From Pseudomonas grimontii (GTDB lineage: Bacteria > Pseudomonadota > Gammaproteobacteria > Pseudomonadales > Pseudomonadaceae): DNA of 64,000 bases. Below are positions 44,235-52,737 of the stretch, piece after piece (positions within the stretch are counted from its first letter, which is position 1; each line of letters begins with the position of its first letter). The notes beneath the pieces are model-generated. The model saw nothing but the letters and a program-made list of their open reading frames with translations. It made no database searches and was not told where the DNA came from. Location: the NCBI RefSeq assembly GCF_007858185.1, contig NZ_VFES01000019.1, positions 1 through 64,000 of the forward strand, in the 5' to 3' direction. A program made the position numbers and the translations under genes.

Positions 44235-45845
44235 TCAACGCTGCTTGTAGACACCCAGGTAACGGGTGGCCTCGGCATCGTCACCACTGAAACCCTTGAC
44301 GTCGGCAGCACTGACCACGGTGTCGGTCATCTGCGAGATCATCAGGATCGGCCCCACCTGCTGGTCATAGAGCGTCTGCGCCTGGTGATACAGGCTGACC
44401 CGCTGCGCCGCATCGCGCGTCACCCCAGCCTGGTCGATCAGGCTGTTGAGCTGCGGATTGAAGAATGAAGCGCGCCAGCCCTGGAAGTTCGGCAAGCCGG
44501 CGTCATCGCTGTTGTTGGGGTTGTAGGCGAAGGTGCGCAGGCTGAAATACGGGTGCGGATAACGCTCGGCGCCGCGGGCCACGATGATCTCGAAATTGCG
44601 CGCGCGCATCGCGCCATAGACCTGGTTGCCGGTGCCGGTGACGATGCTGGCCTTGATCCCGCCCTCAGCCAGGGTCGCTTGCAGGCGTGCGGCGATGTCG
44701 ATGAACGGCGGTTCCGACAGCGTGCGAATGGTGGTGTTGAAACCGTTGGGGTAACCCGCCTCGGCCAGCAGCTGTTTCGCCTTGGCCACATCCATGTGAT
44801 AGCCCGGATCCGGCAAGCGCGCTTCCAGCCCCAGCTGCATCGGCTGCTGATTGAGCTTGCCGTAATACGGCATCACCTGTTCATCCAGGCCCTTGTAGTC
44901 GATCAGGTTGCGCACCGCTTCACGCACCTTAGGCTTGGCAAACTCGGGTTGCTTCATGCTCATCGCCACGTAGTACATGGTGCCGCGCGGCAATGATTGC
45001 ACCTGGATCTTGTCCGAGCCGTCGATGGCGCGAATGTCCGGTGCCGCCATGCCGTAGGCCAGGTCGAGGTCGCCGCGTTCGAGCATCAGGCGCAGCGACT
45101 GGGATTCAGTCATGTGCCGCACCACCACGCGCTTGAGCTTGGCCGCGCCACCCCAGTAGCCGTCGAAACGGGTCAGCAGCAGCGAATCGTTGGCACTCCA
45201 TTTGGTCAGCACGAAGGGGCCACTGCCCGCCTCGTTCGTCACCAGCCAGCCGGCGCCGAGGTCGCCATTTTTTTCATGCGCCAGGGCCGTCTTGCGGTCC
45301 ACTACCACGGCGCTCGGCGAGATCGCCAGGGAGTCCACCAACAGCAGCGGGTCCATGGTCTGCGGCAGGTCGATGACCAGGGTGTGGGCGTCCGTGGCGC
45401 GGATCAGCGATTGGATGTTCTCGACGCTGTAGCCGTAGGCCTTCCAGGTGGTGGCCAGGCCAAAATTGAGCTTCATCACCCGGTACAGCGACCACGCCAC
45501 GTCCTCGGCGGTCAGCGGGTTGCCCGAATGGAATTTCACATCCTGGCGCAGATGAAAGGTCACCTGCTTGCCGTCTTCGCTGATGTCCCAGCGTTCGGCC
45601 AATTGCGGCAGGTGTTTTTCCGGATTGCCCTGGTCGCGCTTGATCAGCGTGTCATAGAGGTTGGCGTTGACGCCGGAGGCATCCAGGCCGGGCGCATTGG
45701 CCGGGTCGATGGAAAACAGGTTGACCATGCTCATGCCGACGATCAATTGATCGGCGGGGGTCTTGGCACTGGCCGTTGTCATCGGCCCAAGGGCGAGTAC
45801 CGCCGTCAACAGGCCAAGGTGCAGTGTTGAAAATACCGTCTTCAT
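44235..45845 (-). CDS. ABC transporter substrate-binding protein (family 5), copy 1
   Basis: A 536-residue periplasmic binding protein of the SBP_bac_5 family (dipeptide/oligosaccharide type). The signal peptide is cleaved near TASA-KTP, followed by DQLIVGMSMVNLFSIDPANA and the family block LTKWSANDSLLLTRFDGYWG. It is clearly paralogous to the protein at 46949-48559 (same length, same motifs throughout), with a permease gene between the two. AAGGA lies eight bases before the ATG. Likely ligand: galacturonate or short oligogalacturonides, by context. Confidence 0.88.
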   Translation of the reverse strand: MKTVFSTLHLGLLTAVLALGPMTTASAKTPADQLIVGMSMVNLFSIDPANAPGLDASGVNANLYDTLIKRDQGNPEKHLPQLAERWDISEDGKQVTFHLRQDVKFHSGNPLTAEDVAWSLYRVMKLNFGLATTWKAYGYSVENIQSLIRATDAHTLVIDLPQTMDPLLLVDSLAISPSAVVVDRKTALAHEKNGDLGAGWLVTNEAGSGPFVLTKWSANDSLLLTRFDGYWGGAAKLKRVVVRHMTESQSLRLMLERGDLDLAYGMAAPDIRAIDGSDKIQVQSLPRGTMYYVAMSMKQPEFAKPKVREAVRNLIDYKGLDEQVMPYYGKLNQQPMQLGLEARLPDPGYHMDVAKAKQLLAEAGYPNGFNTTIRTLSEPPFIDIAARLQATLAEGGIKASIVTGTGNQVYGAMRARNFEIIVARGAERYPHPYFSLRTFAYNPNNSDDAGLPNFQGWRASFFNPQLNSLIDQAGVTRDAAQRVSLYHQAQTLYDQQVGPILMISQMTDTVVSAADVKGFSGDDAEATRYLGVYKQR

Positions 45846-45890
45846 GCAAAATTCCTTCTTTTTATAGTTTTATCGGTACTGCGCAGTGCG

Positions 45891-46928
45891 TTAACGGGTA
45901 CGGGGGTCGAACACCTTGTACAAGGCGTCGCTGATCAGGTTGAGCGCGACGAAAATCAAGCCGATCACCAGCACGCAGCCCATCACCGCGTTCATGTCGC
46001 CGAGCATCAGGCTGCTGGTCAGGTACTGGCCGAACCCCGGCCAGGCAAATACGGTTTCGATCAGCACCGCGCCCTCCAGCAACGAGCCATAGGCCAGCGC
46101 AACCACCGTCAGCAACTGCACGAGGATGTTGCGAAACGCATGCCCCCACACCACCTGGCGCCGGGAAAGGCCCTTGACCCGCGCGGTGATGATGTACTCC
46201 TGGGACAGCTGCTCGAGCATGAAGCTGCGGGTCATGCGGCTGATATACGCCACCGAGTTCAGGCCGAGGATCAGCGCCGGCAACACGATGTGGCGCAGGG
46301 CGCTGGCGAAGGCATCCCAGTCACGTGCCAGGGTCGAGTCGATCAGCAGCAGGCCGGTGACCTCGGGCACCATGCCGTCATAGGCCAGGTCGATGCGCCC
46401 CGCTCCACCGGCCCAGCCGAGCCAGGCGTAGAACACCAGCAGCCCCATCATGCCCAGCCAGAAAATCGGCGTGGAGTAGCCGAACAAGGTGATCACCCGC
46501 GCCACGTGATCGCCGAGGCGACCCTGGTTGCTGGCCGCACAGACGCCCAGCGGCAAGCCGATCAGCACGCCGAACAGGATCGCCAGGGTGGCCAGTTCGA
46601 TCGTCGCGGGGAATACGCGCAGGATGTCGTCGAGTACCGGGTGGCCGGTCAATAGCGCATTGCCGAAGTCACCGTGAAGCAGGTCATTGAGGTACAGGCC
46701 GAATTGGGTCCAGATCGGCTTGTCCAGGCCCATCGACCGGTACACCTGATCGTAGGTGGAACTGTCGGCATCCGGCCCGACTACCGCCAGCACGGGGTCG
46801 AGCGGCATGACCCGGCCGATGATGAACGTCAGGGCCAGCAGGCCGAGCAAGGTCACCAGCACCGTACCGGCACGCCGGGCTGTGTTGGACGCGCGAGCGC
46901 CCATGACAGAGGCAGTCATAACAAACAT
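45891..46928 (-). CDS. Dipeptide-type ABC transporter permease (DppB class)
   Basis: A 345-residue permease with a first helix at about 19-41 and five more. It has DppB-type features: the periplasmic segment between helices 1 and 2 (RSMGLDKPIWTQFGLYLNDL), YISRMTRSFMLEQLSQEYI with the following coupling motif ARVKGLSRRQVVWGHAFRN, and ETVFAWPGFGQYL. AGGAG lies seven bases before ATG 46928. It is sandwiched between two paralogous binding-protein genes. Confidence 0.88.
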   Translation of the reverse strand: MFVMTASVMGARASNTARRAGTVLVTLLGLLALTFIIGRVMPLDPVLAVVGPDADSSTYDQVYRSMGLDKPIWTQFGLYLNDLLHGDFGNALLTGHPVLDDILRVFPATIELATLAILFGVLIGLPLGVCAASNQGRLGDHVARVITLFGYSTPIFWLGMMGLLVFYAWLGWAGGAGRIDLAYDGMVPEVTGLLLIDSTLARDWDAFASALRHIVLPALILGLNSVAYISRMTRSFMLEQLSQEYIITARVKGLSRRQVVWGHAFRNILVQLLTVVALAYGSLLEGAVLIETVFAWPGFGQYLTSSLMLGDMNAVMGCVLVIGLIFVALNLISDALYKVFDPRTR

Positions 46929-46948
46929 AGTGAGCTCCTGATAATCGG

Positions 46949-48559
46949 TCAGCGCTTCTTGTAGACGTCTTTGTAGCGCGTGGTCGCGGCGGTATGGCCC
47001 TGGAAGTCGGCCACGTCGTCGTACACCACCACGGTGTCGGTCATTTGCGAGACCGGCAAAATGGCCCCGACCTGCCGGTCGACCTGTTCCTGGATGTCGC
47101 GGTATTGGGCCAGTTGCTTGCCTGTGTCAGGCTCGACTTCCGCGCGCTCGATCAGTTGGTTCAGCTCAGGACTGTAGAAGGACGTGCGCCAGCCCTGGAA
47201 GTTGGTGAGCTTGGCTTCATCGCGGTTATCCGGGTTGTACACCAGCGTACGCAGGCTGGAGTGCGGATGCCGTTCCGCGCCGCCACCGCCGCGACCGACG
47301 ATAATGTCGAAGTTGCGCTCACGCATTGCGCCGTAGATCTGGTTGCCCGTGCCGGTGATGATGCTGGCGTCGATACCGGCCTGGGCCAGGGTCGACTGCA
47401 GGTTGGAGGCAATGTTGATAAACGGCGGTTCGGCGAGCACGCGGATGGTGGTCTTGAAACCGTTCGGGTAACCGGCCTCGGCCAGCCAGGCCTTGGCCTG
47501 TTCGACGTTGAGCGTGTAACCCGGATCCGGCAGGCGCGCGGCCAGGCCCAGCGGCAGCGGCCGTTGGTTGATCACCCCGTAATGGGGCATGACGGTCTGG
47601 TTGATACCCTGGTAATCGATCAGCGCACGCACGGCCTTGCGCACGCGCGCATCGGCAAACATCGGTTGCTTCACGCTCAGGGCTACGTAGTACAGGGTGC
47701 CGCGCTGCAAGGTCTGGGTGCGGACCTTGTCGCTTTTCTGCAGGGCTTCGATGTCCGGCGCGGACATGCCTTTGGCGATGTCCAGGTCGCCGCGCTCGAT
47801 CATCAGGCGCAACGACTGCGACTCGGTCATGTTGCGCATGACGATGCGCTTGAGCTTGGCCGGGCCGCCCCAGTACCCGTCGAAACGGGTCATCAGGATC
47901 ACGTCGTTGGCGCGCCAGTCATTCAGCACAAATGCACCGCTGCCGGCGGCGTGAGTCACCAGCCAGGCGGCGCCCATGTCGCTGCCTTTTTGGTGCTCGA
48001 GGACTTTTTTGCGATCGAGGATGAACGCACTCGGCGAGGTCGCCAGGGTGTTGAGCACCAGCAGCGGGTCGGTCGGCCGAGGCAGCTCGATCACGAAGGT
48101 CGTGGCATCCGTGGCACGCATGTAGCGCTCGACGTTCTCGGCCGTAAAGCCATAGGCCTTCCAGGTGGAAGCCAGCGCCAGGTTGAGCTTGAGCACGCGC
48201 TGCAACGACCAGGCAACGTCGTCGGCACTCAGGTCATTGCCGGACTGGAATTTCACTCCGGTGCGCAGGTTGAAGGTCAGCGTCTTGCGGTCATCACTGA
48301 CCTGCCAGCGCTCGGCCAGCGCCGGTACCAGGCGATCCGGCTGGGCGACGTCCTGCACCAGCAACATGTCATAGAGATTGGCGTTGATCTCCGACACGTC
48401 CAGCCCGGTGGCGGCCGCCGGGTCAAGGGACAGCAGGTTGATCATGCTCATGCCGACGATCAGTTGATCGGCCGGGGTTTTTGCAAAGCTTGCAGGTACA
48501 GCGGTAACGGCCAGGGCGGCGACGAACACCCGCGCCCACAGCGAAGGGAAAATGCTCAT
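46949..48559 (-). CDS. ABC transporter substrate-binding protein (family 5), copy 2
   Basis: A 536-residue SBP_bac_5 binding protein. The signal peptide is cleaved near ASFA-KTP and followed by DQLIVGMSMINLLSLDPAAA, almost the same start as copy 1, with the matching LNDWRANDVILMTRFDGYWG block. The pair looks like a tandem duplication that has diverged, perhaps to widen substrate range (different uronides or chain lengths). It is the first transporter gene after the enolase-superfamily gene, 85 bases away. Confidence 0.88.
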   Translation of the reverse strand: MSIFPSLWARVFVAALAVTAVPASFAKTPADQLIVGMSMINLLSLDPAAATGLDVSEINANLYDMLLVQDVAQPDRLVPALAERWQVSDDRKTLTFNLRTGVKFQSGNDLSADDVAWSLQRVLKLNLALASTWKAYGFTAENVERYMRATDATTFVIELPRPTDPLLVLNTLATSPSAFILDRKKVLEHQKGSDMGAAWLVTHAAGSGAFVLNDWRANDVILMTRFDGYWGGPAKLKRIVMRNMTESQSLRLMIERGDLDIAKGMSAPDIEALQKSDKVRTQTLQRGTLYYVALSVKQPMFADARVRKAVRALIDYQGINQTVMPHYGVINQRPLPLGLAARLPDPGYTLNVEQAKAWLAEAGYPNGFKTTIRVLAEPPFINIASNLQSTLAQAGIDASIITGTGNQIYGAMRERNFDIIVGRGGGGAERHPHSSLRTLVYNPDNRDEAKLTNFQGWRTSFYSPELNQLIERAEVEPDTGKQLAQYRDIQEQVDRQVGAILPVSQMTDTVVVYDDVADFQGHTAATTRYKDVYKKR

Positions 48560-48644
48560 AACAAGAGTGCCTTTTTTATATTTATTCTTGTATTGGTAGG
48601 TGCTCTTGATCAGCCCGACTCATGCCGGACTGACCGTGTGCACG

Positions 48645-49799
48645 TCAGAAGCTTTTAAGCGTATTGGTCTCGATGAAGTTGAAATCGATGTCTTCACCCA
48701 GGCCCGGCAAGTCGGACAAGTGCACAAAACCGTCGCTGTCCATCGGGTCTACCAGACGCTTGAGGTAAGCCGGTACTTCGTCGTAATCCAGGTACGGGTG
48801 CAACAGGCCGCGCTCATACCAGGTGCAGTTCTTGATCGCGCCGACGACAGCCAGGTTGGCGGCGCCGTTGCCATGAATCTCGCAATCCATGCCGAAGGAT
48901 TCAGCCAGGTGCGCAACCTTCAGGCACGGCGCGATCCCACCGACGCCCGCCACACCGGCGCGCAAGATATCGCACACATCGTGCTTGACCCAACTGGCGC
49001 GGCTCAGGTGTTTACCGGACAGGGTTTCCGGGCCCAGCACCGGAATATCCAACTGCCCCGCCAGCCAGGCATAGGACTCGGCGGACTCTTCCATCATCGG
49101 CTCTTCGAACCAGGCGAAGTCGAGCTTCTCCAGCTCACGCCCGATGTACAGCGCTTCGGTGCGGCTGTACCAGTGATAACCGTCAAGCATCAGGGCGATG
49201 TCCGGCCCGACCGCTTCGCGTACCGCAGCGCAGGCCTTGACGTCGATGCGCGGGCTCGGCGCGAACGACACCGGCGGCATCCAGGTGTGCAACTTGATGG
49301 CCTTGTAGCCACGCTGCACCAGGGTCTCGGCAAAACGCCCGTAGTCTTCAGGGGTGGCCAGGCCACCGGGCAGTTCGTCGCCACACATGGTGGAGCCGTA
49401 GGCCGGCACCTTGTCGCGGAAACCACCAATCAACTTGTGCACCGGCACACCCAGTTTGCGCCCGGCCCAATCCCACAGGGCCTGCTCGACCAGCGCCAAG
49501 GCGCGGTCGGTCAACTGGCTGGCACTGCCACGCTGCCAATGCGCGAGGTCGTGCCAGATCTTTTCGCGATCGAAGGCGTTCTGCCCCACCAGCACTTTGC
49601 GCACGAAACCATCGAGCACATACGGACGGATCAGTTCGGGCGCGCCGAAGGCATAACCCTCCTGGCCGTCTTCGGTCTGGATGCGCAGCAAAGCCATCTG
49701 CGCCTGGGTGACATCACCCGGGTGCGCATGGCCGGCACTGTCCACTGCGCGACGGGTCGGGTAGGAAAATACCTGGACGTTGACTGCTGTGATTCTCAT
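48645..49799 (-). CDS. Mandelate racemase/muconate lactonizing family enzyme, probable aldarate dehydratase or lactone isomerase
   Basis: A 384-residue enolase-superfamily enzyme. Predicted metal ligands: D206 (LMLDGYHW), E232 or E233 (WFEEPMM) and E258 (LGPETL). General bases: K169 with H171 in IKLHTW, and H309 in EIHGNG. The K-x-H pattern instead of K-x-K is notable. Between uronate dehydrogenase and KdgD in the oxidative galacturonate pathway, the missing step is galactarolactone to 5-dehydro-4-deoxyglucarate. This protein may be a galactarolactone cycloisomerase or galactarate dehydratase; I cannot tell which. A GntR-type operator lies 64-76 bases upstream, and it heads the ABC transporter operon. 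Confidence 0.82.
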   Translation of the reverse strand: MRITAVNVQVFSYPTRRAVDSAGHAHPGDVTQAQMALLRIQTEDGQEGYAFGAPELIRPYVLDGFVRKVLVGQNAFDREKIWHDLAHWQRGSASQLTDRALALVEQALWDWAGRKLGVPVHKLIGGFRDKVPAYGSTMCGDELPGGLATPEDYGRFAETLVQRGYKAIKLHTWMPPVSFAPSPRIDVKACAAVREAVGPDIALMLDGYHWYSRTEALYIGRELEKLDFAWFEEPMMEESAESYAWLAGQLDIPVLGPETLSGKHLSRASWVKHDVCDILRAGVAGVGGIAPCLKVAHLAESFGMDCEIHGNGAANLAVVGAIKNCTWYERGLLHPYLDYDEVPAYLKRLVDPMDSDGFVHLSDLPGLGEDIDFNFIETNTLKSF

Positions 49800-49862
49800 G
49801 GACGTCGTAAGCCTTCTTATTGGATTTGTGACGGGAGTGTCGTCTGTTGCGACCGATCATAG

Positions 49863-49875
49863 GTCATCGTACAAC
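49863..49875. promoter_or_regulatory. Candidate GntR operator upstream of the enolase-superfamily gene
   Basis: GTCATCGTACAAC is identical over 13 bases to the kdgD site, 64-76 bases before the ATG at 49799. The 359-base divergent region 49800-50158 also contains the site at 50052; no gene lies in it. Confidence 0.65.
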
Positions 49876-50051
49876 ACTTGAAAAGACCCAATAACCTGCC
49901 TCCCACCTGTGTACATTTTCAGAAAATCCCGACAAAACCCTTATTTTTAAAGACAACCAAGGAACAACCTGAATCGCTGTAAAGCCCTATTCACTGGGCA
50001 CATATATTTCAAGATGTTTCAAAACCACTGATAACCCATAGACGAGTCGTC

Positions 50052-50066
50052 TTGTCGTACGATAAC
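50052..50066. promoter_or_regulatory. Candidate GntR operator upstream of kdgM
   Basis: TTGTCGTACGATAAC, in the reverse orientation GTTATCGTACGACAA, shares the RTCGTACRAC core. It lies about 93-107 bases before the porin ATG. Confidence 0.6.
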
Positions 50067-50158
50067 GTATATCGGCACATTAGATGAGATCCATACGCAA
50101 CAACGCACTGCCGTAGCAACCGTCAAACGACCCTAACAAAAACAAAAAAGAAGACCGT

Positions 50159-50884
50159 ATGAACACCACCCTACGCACGCTCGTTACTGCCCTGACCCTC
50201 GGCCTGCCGCTGTATGTCAGCGCTGACTCTGCCAGCATCAACTACCGCCACCAGTTCACCGAGGAGGACAGCGCCCACGCTGACCGAATCAAGCTCAACT
50301 ACCGCCTGGACAGTGGCCTGGGATTTGAAGCGGAAATGAAATACCGCACCGCCGGAGACCGGGAAGACGTCGCCTACGACAACATGGTCAACAACGGACA
50401 CGAGTTCACCGTGAGCTACAACTACAAACTCAGCGCGCAATCGACGCTGACCCCGGCGTTCCAGATGGACAGCTCGAAAGACTCGACCACCTACAAGTTA
50501 GGCCTCAAGTACAACTACAAGATCAACGACGCCTTCTACGCCGCCACGCGCTATCGCCTGGATACCAAGAAGCTGGACCGCGATCAGGTGGACGAGGACT
50601 TGCCCGACCACATCAAGGATGACCAGACCACCCATCGTTTCGAGGGCTGGCTCGGCTACACGCCGGCCAGTAAGTGGGCGTATGAATATCAGTTCATTTA
50701 TTTCAAGACTGACTACATCCGCTACGACAACAAGAAGAGCGATTACGAACAGAACCTATCCGTCAAATACAAGCTCAACAAGGAATGGGCTCCGTTCATG
50801 GAGATTGGTGATGTGAAGGTCAACTCCACGTCCGAAGACCGCCAGGCGCGGTGGCGCCTGGGCATCCAGTACAACTTCATGTAA
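50159..50884 (+). CDS. kdgM: KdgM-family oligogalacturonate porin
   Basis: A 241-residue outer-membrane beta-barrel that lets acidic oligogalacturonides into the periplasm. The signal peptide ends near YVSA-DSA. The mature protein is built of alternating amphipathic strands rich in Tyr, Lys and Asp (FTVSYNYKLS, YKLGLKYNYKINDAFY, YEYQFIYFKTDYIRYD) and ends in an aromatic strand (RWRLGIQYNFM), typical of the KdgM family. It is divergent from the enolase-superfamily and ABC genes and precedes udh by 81 bases. Confidence 0.9.
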   Translation: MNTTLRTLVTALTLGLPLYVSADSASINYRHQFTEEDSAHADRIKLNYRLDSGLGFEAEMKYRTAGDREDVAYDNMVNNGHEFTVSYNYKLSAQSTLTPAFQMDSSKDSTTYKLGLKYNYKINDAFYAATRYRLDTKKLDRDQVDEDLPDHIKDDQTTHRFEGWLGYTPASKWAYEYQFIYFKTDYIRYDNKKSDYEQNLSVKYKLNKEWAPFMEIGDVKVNSTSEDRQARWRLGIQYNFM

Positions 50885-50965
50885 AGCCCCCACGACTTGC
50901 CTGGCGAGCGCGCATCGCTCGACAGGCAAGCCACCTGCATTCAGCGTTCAATGGAAGACCTGACC

Positions 50966-51799
50966 ATGACCACACAACCCAAACCCTTCACGCGCATTCT
51001 GCTCACCGGCGCCGCCGGCGGCCTGGGGCAAATCCTGCGCGAAACCTTGCAGGCCCATGCCGACATCGTCCGCGTCTCGGACATCAGCCCCATGGCGCCG
51101 AGCCGTGGTGAGCACGACGAAGTGATCGCCTGCAACCTGGCCGACAAGGCCGCCGTTGCGGCGCTGGTCAACGGCGTCGACGCCATCGTTCATTTGGGCG
51201 GGATTTCAGTGGAGCGGCCATTCGAGGAGATTCTCGACGCCAATATTCGCGGCACGTTCCACATTTATGAGGCGGCGCGACAACAGGGAGTCAAGCGGAT
51301 TGTGTTTGCCAGCTCCAACCACGTCACCGGTTTCTATCCCCAGGACGTTGAACTGGACGTGCACTCACAGCGCCGTCCGGATGGCTACTACGCGCTCTCC
51401 AAGGCCTACGGCGAAGACCTGGCGGCGTTCTACTTTCACCGCTACGGGATTGAAACCGTGAGCTTGCGCATCGGCTCGTCGTTCCCCGAGCCACGCAACC
51501 GGCGGATGCTTTCGACGTGGCTGAGTTACAGCGACCTGGACCATCTGGTGGCGCGCGCCCTGCTGGCCAAGGACGCCGGGCACAGTGTGGTGTATGGCGT
51601 GTCGGCCAATCGGGATCGCTGGTGGAGCACTCGGCACACCGAGCACCTGGGTTTTGCACCCAAGGACAGTTCGGAGCAGTTTCGCGCCAAGGTCGAGCAG
51701 CAACCGCCAGCGGCGGCTGATGAACCGGGCAGCGGGCTTCAGGGCGGCGCGTTCACCGCGGCCGGGCCATTCGACAATTCGGCGGCGGCGGCTTCATAG
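50966..51799 (+). CDS. udh: Uronate dehydrogenase
   Basis: A 277-residue NAD-dependent enzyme that oxidises D-galacturonate and D-glucuronate to the aldaro-lactones. It closely follows P. syringae Udh from memory: TGAAGGLG (14-21), the SDR pair Y142/K146 in YYALSK, SIGSS-like IGSSFPEPRNRRML, and the C-terminal LQGGAFTAAGPF. ATG 50966 gives the family N-terminus. It runs on about eight residues past the usual end (DNSAAAAS), so its 3' end overlaps the convergent gntR gene by 61 bases. It provides the first step of the intracellular pathway. Confidence 0.93.
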   Translation: MTTQPKPFTRILLTGAAGGLGQILRETLQAHADIVRVSDISPMAPSRGEHDEVIACNLADKAAVAALVNGVDAIVHLGGISVERPFEEILDANIRGTFHIYEAARQQGVKRIVFASSNHVTGFYPQDVELDVHSQRRPDGYYALSKAYGEDLAAFYFHRYGIETVSLRIGSSFPEPRNRRMLSTWLSYSDLDHLVARALLAKDAGHSVVYGVSANRDRWWSTRHTEHLGFAPKDSSEQFRAKVEQQPPAAADEPGSGLQGGAFTAAGPFDNSAAAAS

Positions 51800-52518
51800 G
51801 CCCGGCGCATACGCTCGCGGCTGTTGGACAGATGCAGGCGCATCGCCGCCCGAGCCGCATCGGCGTCACGGCGCAGGATGGCTTTGTAGATGTCCTCATG
51901 CTCACGACTCAAGCGCTGCAGGAAGGGTTCCTTGTTGTCGTTGGCCAAGCGTTTTGAGTGCAGGCGTGTGCGCGGCAGGATGTTGACCCCCAGGTGCAAC
52001 ATGATATCGGTGAAGTAGCGATTGCCCGTGGCCAACGCGATCTGCTGATGAAACTGAAAGTCTGCCGACACCGCATAGTCGGCACTCACCGCCCGCGAGT
52101 TCAGCGCATCCAGCGAGTCGCGCATCACCTGCAATTGCTGGTCGGTCCGCCCCACGCACGCCAGGCCGGCGGCCTCCACCTCCAGGCTGATGCGCAACTC
52201 CAGCACAGCCAGCACATCCTGCAAGGTCACGATGGTGTCCGGATCGATGCGAAACCCACTGGGGCTGGGAATATCCTTCACAAAGGTGCCGACGCCGTGC
52301 CGGGTTTCCACCAGGCCCGAAGCCTGCAGACGCGAAATGGCCTCGCGCACCACCGTGCGGCTCACACCATGTTCGGCCATCACTTCGGATTCGGTGGGCA
52401 GCTTGGTGCCACGCGGGAGCTCACCAGTACAGATGCGCCGGGAAAGCTCGGTGACCAGTTCTTCGGCCAGGCTGCGGTGCCGGCGGCGAACGGTGGGCTG
52501 GACGTTCGGGTTGTCCAT
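51739..52518 (-). CDS. FadR-type GntR transcriptional regulator
   Basis: A 259-residue regulator with N-terminal winged helix (residues about 15-80: LPTESEVMAEHGVSRTVVRE, LVETRHGVGTF) and a C-terminal helical FCD effector domain, with RTDQQLQVMRDSLDAL and the metal-binding-type H residues in FQFHQQIALATGN and SREHEDIYKAI. ATG 52518 is chosen over TTG 52521. It is convergent with udh and surrounded by pectin genes, so it probably senses galacturonate, galactarate or a lactone. A palindrome GGTTGTACGACAACC 50-64 bases upstream suggests autoregulation and gives the motif found at other promoters of the locus. Confidence 0.88.
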   Translation of the reverse strand: MDNPNVQPTVRRRHRSLAEELVTELSRRICTGELPRGTKLPTESEVMAEHGVSRTVVREAISRLQASGLVETRHGVGTFVKDIPSPSGFRIDPDTIVTLQDVLAVLELRISLEVEAAGLACVGRTDQQLQVMRDSLDALNSRAVSADYAVSADFQFHQQIALATGNRYFTDIMLHLGVNILPRTRLHSKRLANDNKEPFLQRLSREHEDIYKAILRRDADAARAAMRLHLSNSRERMRRAYEAAAAELSNGPAAVNAPP

Positions 52519-52567
52519 CAAGAACGGGTATCTCGGTTGGCGGAGGAACGCGCATCATAGCGCATTC

Positions 52568-52582
52568 GGTTGTACGACAACC
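52568..52582. promoter_or_regulatory. Candidate autoregulatory GntR operator
   Basis: GGTTGTACGACAACC: arms GGTTGT / ACAACC are perfectly complementary around ACG, matching the FadR-subfamily pattern TNGT-N3-ACNA. It lies 50-64 bases before the gntR ATG. Confidence 0.65.
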
Positions 52583-52737
52583 TTTCCTGTGGCTCGCAGC
52601 ACCTCCCGCTAAGCGAAAGCCTCTGCCAGGCGGCGCTCGACGGCGACAGAGCGGACTAAAAATGTGCAGGATTGCTCAACGCCCCCGCTCATGATCGGGC
52701 TATGATCGGCCGATATGAACCGGACGCTCGATGCCCC

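Noticed and set aside
41633..46928. Naming the transporter dppBCDF (dipeptide)
   Set aside because: The family is dipeptide-type, but the locus, operator and neighbours concern galacturonate; no evidence supports peptides.
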